From NCBI GenBank assembly GCA_033782935.1, contig JAWQEG010000166.1, forward strand, positions 3,990,001 through 4,054,000: a stretch of 64,000 nucleotides of DNA, read 5' to 3'. The DNA comes from Petrolisthes cinctipes. Taxonomy: Eukaryota; Arthropoda; Malacostraca; Decapoda; Porcellanidae. This document shows positions 55,045 through 64,000 of the stretch, one piece after another. A program made the translations under genes and the position numbers. The notes under the pieces were generated by a model that saw only the letters and a program-made list of their open reading frames with translations, had not been told where the DNA came from and did no database searches. Within the stretch, counting starts at the first letter, position 1, and every line of letters starts with the position of its first letter.

Positions 55045-56727
55045 TCTTAACATATAAACGTAATTTAAAGTAGTTTATGGTTCCGGCGCAGATACAGCCA
55101 CAATCAAATAACAACAGACACTTTCCTTCCATCGTGGTAAATATCTTGGTAATAAAGAACAACACGTGTATGATTTTGCAGCACCTCATAATAATAATAA
55201 TTGAGGGGGTTGAGTTGACGAAAAGTGTTGTATAATTATATTTTGTTATGATACTGATTTATTTGCACGATGGAAGGAAAGTGTCGGTGGATATTTGATT
55301 GTGTCTGTACAGTACTTCACGGCAGATTGTAACCACATGCAGAGGTGGGCTAACCGGCCTCTAGTGAAAAAATGTATATGCCCCTTGCGGATTTATTATT
55401 TAGATACGAAAAGTGCGAAGTGAAGATTAAGGTTAGCTCGGTGTGTTCTCGGTGCTTCTTGAACGTCACAAATGATTGATAATTTAGTGTTACCAGATGG
55501 TACTAGGGAAATTTCATGAGAATCTGAATAAAAATTTCAGTAGACACGGATAGAAATTCTCTGAGAAGACCATTTCAAATATTTACCTCTCAATTAAATA
55601 AGTTGGCTTCATTTCGGCAATAACGTTTGCCATCTATCTTAACTCTTAAAGTCAGGGTGGTAGGATTTCCCACCCTCACAGAGAAGTCCGGATGGTGGGT
55701 AGTCCCGTCTGTGTAGGAAAGTTCAGGTGGCAGCATTTTCCGTCCGTGCACACAATTCCGGGGAACACGATTTCCCACAAGTACCAATTTCGCGCCAATT
55801 CCGCCAAATTGGGCAGGATTTTTTGGTTGCGGATACACCAAGGAGTGTCTTTGTAGTACAGCTCAGGTCACTCAATGTCTATCCTATTGCTGCCATGACT
55901 GAGGCTCGAGGCAATATATCTACATCGTCAGATTCGGTGCCCTATACCTGTTACTTCTACCGTACGTGTGTAACCTGCACGTTCCCAGTAACATCCTGCA
56001 AGGTTATCACACTTTGCAATTGAACGGGAACTACTGGAAACTGTGTCACCATGTGCGAGAAAGGGGAGAAAGAGAAATGTGGAGACGGGCAGTGCTTCTC
56101 AACCAAGCCTACTCTGCTGCCAGCCAACCTGCACAAACACCACCCCGCTCCTGTGCTAAAATTACTCCTCTTCACCACGTAATATATCCGCAACCAGGAG
56201 TCGTAGAGAGTTGGGGCTGATTTTATTTGAAAGGGGAAAAAGTGAAGGTGAGTACAGTATCAAATTTAAGTTCATAGGCATTGTAGTTTAGGCATATGTG
56301 GATCCGTGTGTGTGTTTGCCACACTCACCCACGAACTTTTATAGAGTATCTGCACTCATCAGAAAAGTTCTCAGTGATTGAAACCACCAAACACCATACA
56401 CGTTGAATATATAATAAAAATAATACGAGGCATCAAGTAACCAAATAACTGAATGACAAAGTAAGATAAAATTTTGTCATATGTGGATTTAAACGAACAT
56501 GAGAGTATGCAGAGTGTTCTTAATGTATGTTGAGTGTGCTCATTGCTTTTAGAAACCGACCGTCATGGAAGGGAAACCATTGGCTACTCATGGCGAAACC
56601 TCTTTATCTCTCTCCGCCTCCCTGGTGTAGGAGGCCGAATAACTCCAAAGTTTCCATGCTAGTCGTAAAAGGCGACTAAAGAGACTTTTTACAATGTGTT
56701 TTACAATGAGGTTTTACTCTGTTTCAG
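55045..56727. other. Region upstream of the protease linker exon; 5' exons not identified
   Basis: It should hold the first exon(s) of the serine protease (signal peptide and any N-terminal domain), but I could not fix them. Short frames at 55590-55841 (minus) and 55727-56023 (plus, Cys-containing: TCYFYRTCVTC) look protein-like without matching a family I know. Confidence 0.35.
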
Positions 56728-57300
56728 AACCTGAGCCTGTAACCACTCAGCCACCCTCTCTACCAACGACCACTCAGCCACCTCCAACCACTCAGCCACC
56801 TCCAACCACTCTACCTCCAACCACTCTACCTCCAACCACTGTACCTCCAACCACTCTACCCCCAACCACTCTACCCCCAACCACTCTACCTCCAACCACT
56901 GTACCTCCAACCACTCTACCCCCAACCACTCTACCCCCAACCACTCTACCCCCAACCACTCTACCCCCAACCACTCTACCTCCAACCACTCTACCTCCAA
57001 CCACTCTACCTCCAACCACTCTACCTCCAACCACTCTACCTCCAACCACTCTACCTCCAACCACTCTACCCCCAACCACTCTACCCCCAACCACTCTACC
57101 CCCAACCACTCTACCCCCAACCACTCTACCCCCAACCACTCTACCTCCAACCACTCTACCCACAACCACTCTACCCCCAACCACTCTACCCCCAACCACT
57201 CTACCTCCAACCACTCTACCTCCAACCACTCTACCTCAACCCAATCAGCCACCTACTCCAATTACTACCACGTCCGGCTCACCCAGAAATGTCTATTGCC
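56728..57300 (+). CDS. Serine protease gene: Pro/Thr-rich linker exon
   Basis: An exon bounded by a TTTCAG acceptor and a GTAAGT donor. It begins in phase 2 with ...EPEPVTTQPP and consists mainly of about 30 repeats of PTTLP encoded by a 15-bp unit (CCAACCACTCTACCT with CCC variants), ending PRNVYC. One base is carried into the next exon, which restores the frame exactly. Thr/Pro repeats of this type are heavily O-glycosylated spacers that separate an N-terminal domain from the protease. A long frame on the opposite strand is a mirror of the repeat. Confidence 0.8.
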
Positions 57301-57727
57301 GTAAGTCCACTACCGCAACCACTACAACCACAACCACTAAAACCATAACCATTACGCTCATAATCACTTCAACTACTCACACAATCACTACACACGCCAA
57401 AATCACTACGCCCACAACTACTACTACAGATACACACACAAATAAAACCCTAACCACAACATACTCGAATTCTCAACCCTAGATAAACAGGCATTGACTG
57501 TACCAGGTAATTCAGTTCGGAGCTGTACATGGTGTATGGATGAAATAAAATATCTATACATTGCTCAGAGACAAGAAGTTCAGCGTTTTCACTTTCCACT
57601 AACAATACTTACTACCTACGTTACCTCTTGGGCTGGACTTTATGATACTAAGGTAGCCTGGGCGTGGAGGGAGAGACTATTGGGGATTAAGCCACAAATA
57701 TACTATAACTCTACATTCTGACAACAG

Positions 57728-57926
57728 CGAATTGCGGAACGGCACCCCTCGTGAACGTGACAGGATTCAATAGGGTCGTGAACGGCGCCCCAGCTACCCA
57801 GGGCGAGTTTCCATACCAAGTGAAGGTGGTGCCAACAATATCTGGTTTCAAGTACACTTGTGGAGGTTCAATCATCAAGTTCCAGTGGATCTTGACTGCC
57901 GCTCACTGCTTCTTTGATTATTTTGG
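57728..57926 (+). CDS. Trypsin-like serine protease, exon with activation site and catalytic His
   Basis: Acceptor ACAACAG at 57727, donor GTAGAT at 57927. It encodes NCGTAP (Cys that usually disulfide-links the pro-part to the catalytic chain), then FNRVVNGAPATQGEFPYQV. Cleavage after Arg would expose VVNG, the usual new N-terminus. LTAAHC carries the catalytic His. The exon ends in phase 2. A secreted, zymogen-type S1A protease is inferred. Confidence 0.9.
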
Positions 57927-58154
57927 GTAGATATTTATTATTTATGTTATTTCCTATTAGTTGTATGGACATGACAACAGCAATCACTTCCAAGTTGAAA
58001 CCCTGCCGATGCTTGACACTTTTGGGGAAGCTAATAATCATGCTGACCATGTTACATCTGATTGAAACTTGTTAATTTAGTGTCACACACAAATTACTTT
58101 CTTACTCACACCCCTTCTCTCCCTCTCTTTCTCTATCTATCTACCCCTGAGAAG

Positions 58155-58269
58155 AAAGGCCAGCTCTGTAGCAGTACTCGCAGGGGACATTGATGATAGA
58201 AATCTGAATGATTTACCCGTCAATACTTTCATTACCCACGAGGGCTATGTCAATGATGGAAGAAGACTG
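58155..58269 (+). CDS. Trypsin-like serine protease, exon 3
   Basis: 115 nt with acceptor GAGAAG at 58154 and donor GTGAGT. It encodes [19 protein letters not shown] and [14 protein letters not shown], the strand region between His and Asp of the triad. Phases (1 base completing the previous codon, ending in phase 0) agree with both neighbours. Confidence 0.88.
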
Positions 58270-58279
58270 GTGAGTAGGT

Positions 58280-58281
58280 TT

Positions 58282-58362
<81 letters not shown>

Positions 58363-58797
58363 TATATACATATATATATACACACATATATATACACACA
58401 TATATATATATACACACATATATATATATACACACATATATATATATACACACATATATATATATACACACATATATATATATACACACATATATATATA
58501 TACACACATATATATATATACACACATATATATATATACACACATATATATATATACACACATATATATATATACACACATATATATATATACACACATA
58601 TATATATATACACACATATATATATATACACACATATATATATATACACACATATATATATATACACACATATATATATATACACACATATATATATATA
58701 CACACATATATATATATACACACATATATATATATATACACACATATATATATACACACATATATATATATACATATATATATACATATATAATTTT
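58280..58797. repeat. Intronic (TA)n and (TATATATACACACA)n array
   Basis: Pure TA (58285-58355), then about 20 units of a ~20-bp TATATATA-CACACA repeat and a T run (58794-58809). The Tyr/Ile/Cys frames on both strands are artefacts. Confidence 0.95.
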
Positions 58798-59129
58798 TTT
58801 TTTTTTTTTACTGCGAACTGAGGGAAGTCAAAGGATTAAGTAATAGTCTCTCTCATGGTCATAAGGAGTGATTTATGATGAATAGTAAAATAGTGTGAAT
58901 TTTTATATAAGATACTAAAATTTCCATCTTCTATCTGCGCTGATATATGATGTGAGCTATGATGTTTGGTGATATATATCATGAATTATTATAATGTGAA
59001 ATCTGATGTGGGAAATGCAAAAGTGCCATAATAATGTATTGTATTTGTACCTGAAAATGATGTACCTTTGTTTGACGCCTCTGACGTAATAAATTAATTA
59101 AATACTCTCTCTCTCTCTCTCTCCAATAG

Positions 59130-59271
59130 ACTAATGACGTGGCATTGATTGAACTGTCAAGCCCTATTACATTTTCTGCAAGGCTACAACCCATCTGTTT
59201 GGCCCAAGAGTCTGACATTAACTACTCAGGCTTGGCCATAGCAACTGGTTGGGGCACAGTGAGGCAAGGAG
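59130..59271 (+). CDS. Trypsin-like serine protease, exon with catalytic Asp
   Basis: CT-rich polypyrimidine tract and CCAATAG acceptor, donor GTAAGA. It encodes TNDVALIELSSPITFSARLQ; the Asp of NDVALIEL is the triad Asp. ICLAQ and GLAIATGWGTVRQGG follow. Phase 0 in, phase 1 out. Confidence 0.92.
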
Positions 59272-59489
59272 GTAAGATACATTCATCCACACATTCATAC
59301 ATACATACACAATATAGGTACAGTTAATCAAGCTTGAAACTCCTCAAATCGTGTCATCTGCTACAGCCACAGAGGGCTGTAAGTTGGCAGACCTGTCACC
59401 CAGTCTAACAAGGACTGTATGATTGGCTGGGAAAGGTTTCTGGTCACTCACATCAGAGGGGTGTGTGCAGGAGGAGAAAGGGAGGAGCT

Positions 59490-59720
59490 AACAGACGAGG
59501 AGGAGGGAATACAAAGTACAGGCAACAGGAGGTCCATAGTGGCCTTTTACGAGGTTACCTGTTTAACTAGGCTAATCTAGACTATGTGTTGAAGGAAAAG
59601 ATAGCAAAGGACAAGGCTACTCCCCACTCACCACTCCCACTGGGTATCCCAGTTGGAAAAACAGATAGAATATAACACATTGTTTGTTATAAGGGATACA
59701 CAAGGAAATTTTATAGGAAA
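59490..59720. repeat. Intronic relic resembling CR1 3' UTR
   Basis: Phrases such as GGAGGTCCATAGTGGCCTTT, TACGAGGTTACCTG and ACTCCCCACTCACCACTCCC parallel 50600-50790 and 54580-54740. Degenerate and uncertain. Confidence 0.4.
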
Positions 59721-60067
59721 GTAGGAAAAGCAGTTGAAGCTTATTTTTTAAAATTAACCAGTCATTATTGGTTGTATTCCCAGTATCTTGAAGTGATACA
59801 TTTAAAAAATATTTTATTTTGGTTATAAATACGCCACATGGGGTAGAAATATTTTGCCGGGGTGTATCAAGTAAGGTTAAGGAGAGACTCTTGTTAGAAT
59901 AATAGGAGGCTGCCCATTTTTCAAAATTATGCCAGGAAACAAACGACCTAAAGTGTTAGTAACAGGGAATTTGTTTTGCAAGAGAGTTTGGGGGAACAAA
60001 TATCCAATCAATTCAACAACAAGAGTCTCCCATTAACACTTTACTGTATATACAATTTTCACGACAG

Positions 60068-60201
60068 GCTGGACACCCCATATCCTCCAAGAGGTGGCTC
60101 TGGATCTCATCACTATAGGTTCATGTGCCAGCAAAGTGAGCGTACCCGATGATCAAAACCAGGTTGTATGTGCCCTCACTCCCAAAAAGGATACATGTCA
60201 G
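60068..60201 (+). CDS. Trypsin-like serine protease, exon 5
   Basis: Acceptor ACGACAG, donor GTATGA. It encodes WTPHILQEVALDLITIGSC and ends KKDTCQ. The Asp of KDTCQ lies six residues before the catalytic Ser, the S1-pocket Asp that gives trypsin-type (Arg/Lys) specificity. Phases match. Confidence 0.92.
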
Positions 60202-60374
60202 GTATGAAGGTTCAATATCATTATAACCACCATTTTAATTCAGACAACTTTGATGCTTTGCAAAATATGTCATTGACCATATTAATTATCTTTAATACTC
60301 TAATGTGCTTTGTCAAATTCAATGAAGTTTATTGGGGGTCTTGATTATGGTGGCAATGTACTAGTTTTATTACT

Positions 60375-60740
60375 TCCATACAAGGTGACACTTGTATTTA
60401 ATTCCATACAGGGTGACAACACTTCTACTTTATTCCATACAGGGTGACAACACTTCTACTTTATTCCATACAGGGTGACAACACTTCTACTATATTCCAT
60501 ACAGGGTGACAACACTTCTACTTTATTCCATACAGGGTGACAACACTTCTACTTTATTCCATACAGGGTGACAACACTTCTACTATATTCCATACAGGGT
60601 GACAACACTTCTACTTTATTCCATACAGGGTGACACTTTTATTATATTTAATACTGCTTGACTTTTCTACTATATACCATACAGGGTAACATTTCTACTC
60701 CATTCCATACACAGTGACACTTCTATTATATTCCATACAG
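60375..60740 (+). repeat. Tandem repeat of the 3' splice site just before the last exon
   Basis: About ten copies of a ~31-bp unit containing TATTCCATACAGGGTGACA. That is the authentic acceptor plus the first bases of the final exon (which starts GGTGACAGC). Seven units are near perfect (60410-60640) and the outer ones diverged. All copies lie between the branch region and the true acceptor at 60740. Confidence 0.9.
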
Positions 60741-60911
60741 GGTGACAGCGGAGGCCCTCTGGTTGTGAAACTGTGTGATGGACGGTGGGCACAGATAGGT
60801 ATTACCAGCTACGGTGTGGGATGTGCCCGACCCAACAACCCTGGAGTGTACACCAAGGTTCCCTTCTTCACAGACTGGATCAGTAACAAAACGGGCGGAA
60901 CTGATTGCTAG
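60741..60911 (+). CDS. Trypsin-like serine protease, last exon with catalytic Ser
   Basis: Encodes [20 protein letters not shown] (catalytic Ser), ITSYGVGCA (oxyanion/S1 wall), [16 protein letters not shown] (C-terminal helix) and a stop at 60909-60911. With the preceding exons the whole S1A catalytic domain of about 250 residues reads without a break, so the gene looks functional. The combination of a Pro/Thr linker and a trypsin domain resembles crustacean CUB- or clip-type secreted proteases, but the N-terminal domain was not found. Confidence 0.93.
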   Translation, partial: GDSGGPLVVKLCDGRWAQIGITSYGVGCARPNNPGVYTKVPFFTDWISNKTGGTDC

Positions 60912-61013
60912 AAATAATTTTGATTCACTATTTTGATATTTTGACACCTGGATCAGGAGGAAGACCAACTTAACCACCTGATGATCGACACGTTTCGTGG
61001 AATTACTACTGTA

Positions 61014-61180
61014 CACTCGCAATCCAAAATATGTATCGAGGCTTGCTTCGAATAGCCTGATCGAGTATTAAGCGAGTTCAAGCAAATATGAAACAGGATA
61101 AGCGTTGTAATTGGTTCACTAGTATGTTAAATGTTTCGAAACTTTAACAAGACCTGGATACAAATTTTGGATTGCGAGTG
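61014..61180. mobile_element. 167-bp TA-flanked MITE
   Basis: Inverted ends CACTCGCAATCCAAAAT and ATTTTGGATTGCGAGTG with TA at 61012-61013 and 61181-61182. Non-coding. Confidence 0.85.
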
Positions 61181-61182
61181 TA

Positions 61183-61417
61183 CAGTGGCGGACTAATGTT
61201 CTGTCCCACAGCCAGCCACAATGTGCCAGCCTTGTGACCCACTTCAGGCTCGGACAACGAAGCACCTGATGAAGGCTTCGGTTGTAATCAACAGATGGAT
61301 ATCAGAATGATTGGGGAATTCGAAATTTAATCTGGTGCTTTGTTATCTGAGCCTGAATTGGTTCAGAAGGCTTGCGCCCTGTGGCTGGCTGTGGGACAGA
61401 ACATTAATCCGGCACTG
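61183..61417. mobile_element. 235-bp TA-flanked Tc1/mariner-like MITE
   Basis: Ends CAGTGGCGGACTAATGTTCT and AGAACATTAATCCGGCACTG are inverted with few mismatches. Complementarity continues through GTCCCACAGCCAGCCACA / TGTGGCTGGCTGTGGGAC. TA at 61181-61182 (shared with the preceding MITE) and 61418-61419. Confidence 0.88.
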
Positions 61418-61419
61418 TA

Positions 61420-61855
61420 CATGCTAGGGATATAATTAAAGAGTTTTGTTGACGTTTTGTAGTTCACATTCACAATCTGAATCGATACTTTTACCTTTTG
61501 TTTCTTTTCTTTAGAGGTTCCATTCACATTGTTTATATATTCCTTAAAATGCACTAATACCTATCTACTACATAAAGGGCATAGTTATCTGTCTGTCTGA
61601 TTATTCGAGAAATGAAACATATATAGATAAACAGGCAGAAGAAATTATAAAGAGAAAGGCACAGCTGGATATACAGACAGAGAGAACCTGCATTGCTAAA
61701 GTATGATGAGCGAAAATAAAGTTGAATATCGTACTATACCTAAGAACCTGCATTGATATAATATGATGAGAAATATAAAGTTGGATATCATAATTTTGAT
61801 CCTGTTTAACCTTTATAATCATTTTTTTTTTTCCATTCCTCTCTGGTCATTCTCT
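61420..61855. other. Unassigned spacer
   Basis: AT-rich. Two copies of AGAACCTGCATTG (61686, 61743) with AAAGTTG(A/G)ATATC downstream mark a ~57-bp imperfect tandem duplication. No gene. Confidence 0.5.
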
Positions 61856-61856
61856 T

Positions 61857-62025
61857 TCATATCCCCTCACTTGGCAATCAGTTCCCATCTCTCACCCTCA
61901 CTTGGCAATCAGTTCCCATCTCTCACCCTCACTTGGCAATCAGTTCCCATCTCTCACCCTCACTTGGCAATCAGTTCCCATCTCTCACCCTCACTTGGCA
62001 ATCAGTTCCCATCTCTCCCTCACTG
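61857..62025. repeat. 29-bp minisatellite, about five copies
   Basis: CACTTGGCAATCAGTTCCCA followed by TCTCTCACC, tandem and almost perfect. Confidence 0.92.
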
Positions 62026-62439
62026 GTCATTCTCCCTTCATCTAGCCATTCTTCCTGACCAAGTAGTTATAACACTAATGTTCCCTCGCCAAGACAGACA
62101 GACACACACAGACGCATGCACACATCCCTTATTACACACACATACAGCTGTTGCCGCTTCACAGCCTCCTAGAACACCTTCACCTGCCGAGAGAAGAATT
62201 AAAAAAACAAACTATTATATCTGTACAATATATATAACCCCACTATTCCTGGCAATCTTACCATTAGGGTTACTACATGTCTGGCATTTCCAAGACCAAC
62301 AGCCCCCCGTACTTGGAGAAGACATGCCCCTACCTAACCGTACGTGTGCCTAACAGAGGAAATGAAAGAACAATAAAGATCTCCAAGCACGGGGGCAACT
62401 ACACAACTCAGTCTCGCTCCAGAACAGGTGGAGTGTGGA

Positions 62440-62697
62440 CGTACTCGTGGCGCTCTGCCTCCATTCTCGTTTGTGTTGTTATTTGTGTTGTTTTGGAGCT
62501 CTTGTTTGTGTTTTTTGTGTTGTTTGTGAGTTCTTGTTTGTGTGTTGTTGTTTCTGTGGTGTTGCTGGTGTTGTTTGTCTGTTGTGGTTCTGTGTATAGT
62601 TTTGTTGTGATTGTCTGTGGGTGTGTGTCCCTGGCTGATTGAGTGTTTAGTTGTTTGTGTTGTTGTTTGCTTTCCATCTGGGCCTTGCCTGGCCTGA
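62440..62697 (+). other. GT-rich 5' leader of the right retrotransposon copy
   Basis: G/T-rich (TTTGTGTTGTTTGTG-type) leader ending in GGGCCTTGCCTGGCCTGATG at the ORF1 start, paralleling 4097-4310 on the other strand. Confidence 0.6.
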
Positions 62698-64000
62698 TGG
62701 AGAGTGCGGATTCCTGCTTGGAGGCCGACTTGGCAATGTCGGAGGAAGCCGAGTCTCCAATTGAGGATCACTGGCCTGAGCTGCCTTCTCGCAACCCTCC
62801 CCCCCTCTCCTCGGTCACTCCGCAGCTCAGGTTGCAGCCGTCCACCTCCTCAACCTCTACCAAGCGACCTGTTGATGCCTCGTCCGACTCCTCGCAGGAT
62901 TCCGATGGTGTGGACTGTTTGCCTCCAGCTGCCAAGACTGCCAAGGGTGCTTCAGCTGTGCACGACATACCTTCTCTGCCTCACCCTGGTGTTTCTTCTT
63001 TGTATACCAACTCCTTGCCCTCGTCCAACCTTCCTGCTTTTGCCCCGAGAGATGCCTATGTCAAACTCTCCTTCTCTGGAAACCCATCTACAGACACAAA
63101 GCTGCGTTGGTTGTCTGATGTCAACAGGGCCTTCCAGTTGCAGCGTGAACTGGCTGAAGTCAAGATGGCTGCTGTCACCTCCCGGTTTGTCTACATCTCT
63201 AGGAAGCGTCAGGACATCATTGATAGAGTGAAGGCTGGTGAATTTTTATCTCTGCCTCTCATTCTTGAAGACTCACCTGAGAGGCCTCGTAAGTTCCCCA
63301 GCTACATCCTCACCCGTTTTCCTATTGATGTTGACCCGAAACTTGCCAAAGGATACCCTGGTGTGTACTTTGCCCATCGTTTTTTCCAAGATGGTTCCCC
63401 CATTAGCCGTATTGTTGTTGTCTGGAGTCAACCCGATCCACCTCCAAATGAGATTTCCTTTGATTTCCTCCCTTGTCTCTCCACCGTGTGAGGTGAGGAA
63501 ACTTCATAATGACCAGCCTTGGTGCTACAGGTGCTGGGGAGTTGGGCATATCTCCCGGTACTGTTCTGCCAGGCCGAAGTGTGTATGGTGTGAGGCCGAC
63601 CATGATTCCAAGACGTGTCCAGTCATGGGTGAACCATCACGTCCTGCTGCCTCCACCTCTGAGCCTTCACCTCCTGAAGATACGTCTCAATGGAAGTGTC
63701 CACGATGCCTTCAGCCAGGGGTTAACGTGTGGCATGGATGTACTCGACGTAAGGTCCAGGCTCGTGTCTCTACTATTGCTCCGCCTCCACCACCACCACC
63801 ACCACCACCACCACCACCACCTCAGTCTGCTCCTCCTACCAGCCCTGCCTCACCTTCAGACCTGGCCCTCCGCAAGTCTGTTGCTACCCTCATGGCACGA
63901 TGTACGGATCTCGAAAACCGCTTTTCTGCCCTTGAAGCCAGGATTGATGGGCTGGTTGCCGCTGAGGCTGCCAATGACTCCAAACTCTCCACCTTGGTCG
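62698..64000 (+). pseudogene. Retrotransposon ORF1 (gag-like), right copy, frameshifted
   Basis: Same protein as 2708-4096, read outward in the opposite direction. The frame is open from the ATG at about 62697 (LMESADSCLEADLAMSEEAE) to 63491. One extra base near 63478 (CCTTGTCTCTCCACC against CCTTGTCTTCCACC in the left copy) causes a stop. In the shifted frame the knuckles continue (CYRCWGVGHISRYC, CVWCEADHDSKTC), then a longer poly-Pro run (14 codons) and the coiled coil, cut by the window edge. This copy has five residues (DPKLA) missing from the left one, so the two carry independent lesions. Confidence 0.9.

Noticed and set aside
55727..56023. CUB-domain exon for the serine protease
   Set aside because: I looked for a CUB-like cysteine and aromatic pattern upstream of the linker exon and could not find a convincing one in any frame.
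56701..57252. Val/Gly/Glu-rich minus-strand ORFs opposite the protease linker
   Set aside because: Mirror image of the 15-bp PTTLP coding repeat; the plus strand has matching splice signals and phase.
58213..58843. Long Tyr/Ile/Cys ORFs on both strands
   Set aside because: Microsatellite TATATACACACA read in all frames; it lies in an intron of the protease gene.

Overview
This is a non-coding-rich, repeat-saturated eukaryotic window. Long introns with GT-AG junctions, dense microsatellites, several clades of non-LTR retrotransposon, TA-flanked MITEs, a tRNA-derived SINE and a P-element relic all point to an arthropod. A decapod crustacean is most likely, but this is inference from repeat style and from a multi-exon trypsin-like protease. 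No bacterial-type operon, rRNA, CRISPR array or complete tRNA gene was seen.

Layout. 1-4.3 kb: a non-LTR retrotransposon on the minus strand (gag-like ORF1, endonuclease/RT ORF2 with one premature stop). 62.4-64.0 kb: a second copy of the same family on the plus strand with a different break, so the window is bracketed by two outward-pointing copies. 5.1-9.3 kb: a mosaic holding a short basic ORF, a broken-off Fanzor start, tandem palindromic elements, a frameshifted gag-like ORF, an IAP-type RING fragment, an internally deleted Fanzor, and the head of an acidic-protein gene. 10.1-21.3 kb: an 11-kb minisatellite of about 75-90-bp units carrying a near-identical 2.95-kb higher-order duplication. 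21.3-25.1 kb: a Fanzor (eukaryotic TnpB-like) pseudogene with a recognisable RuvC-I motif, followed 207 bp upstream by a 765-codon acidic/Ser-rich ORF. 26.0-28.7 kb: a decayed RTE-type element. 29-37 kb: MITEs, a retroelement 3' fragment, a P-element transposase relic, a third Fanzor fragment and microsatellites. 40.2-43.0 kb: a KRBA2-like integrase-derived locus whose catalytic core is cut and followed by an array of duplicated micro-exons. 43.2-43.4 kb: a SINE. 45.4-54.0 kb: two CR1-like elements with long uninterrupted ORF2s. 56.7-60.9 kb: a host trypsin-like serine protease gene with a Pro/Thr-rich linker exon. 61.0-61.4 kb: two abutting TA-flanked MITEs.

How the parts relate. The most unusual content is a set of fragments that share non-coding sequence with one another: the Fanzor left flank (5.87, 8.23 and 22.74 kb), the acidic-gene promoter/head (9.0, 25.0 and 29.2 kb), the Fanzor 3' part (8.3 and 34.3 kb), and a hairpin plus a 3' motif common to the basic ORF and the integrase-like locus (5.2 kb versus 43.0/40.4 kb). 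I infer these are scattered pieces of one compact, gene-dense mobile or virus-like element carrying a Fanzor nuclease. The only gene here that looks like an ordinary host gene is the serine protease.
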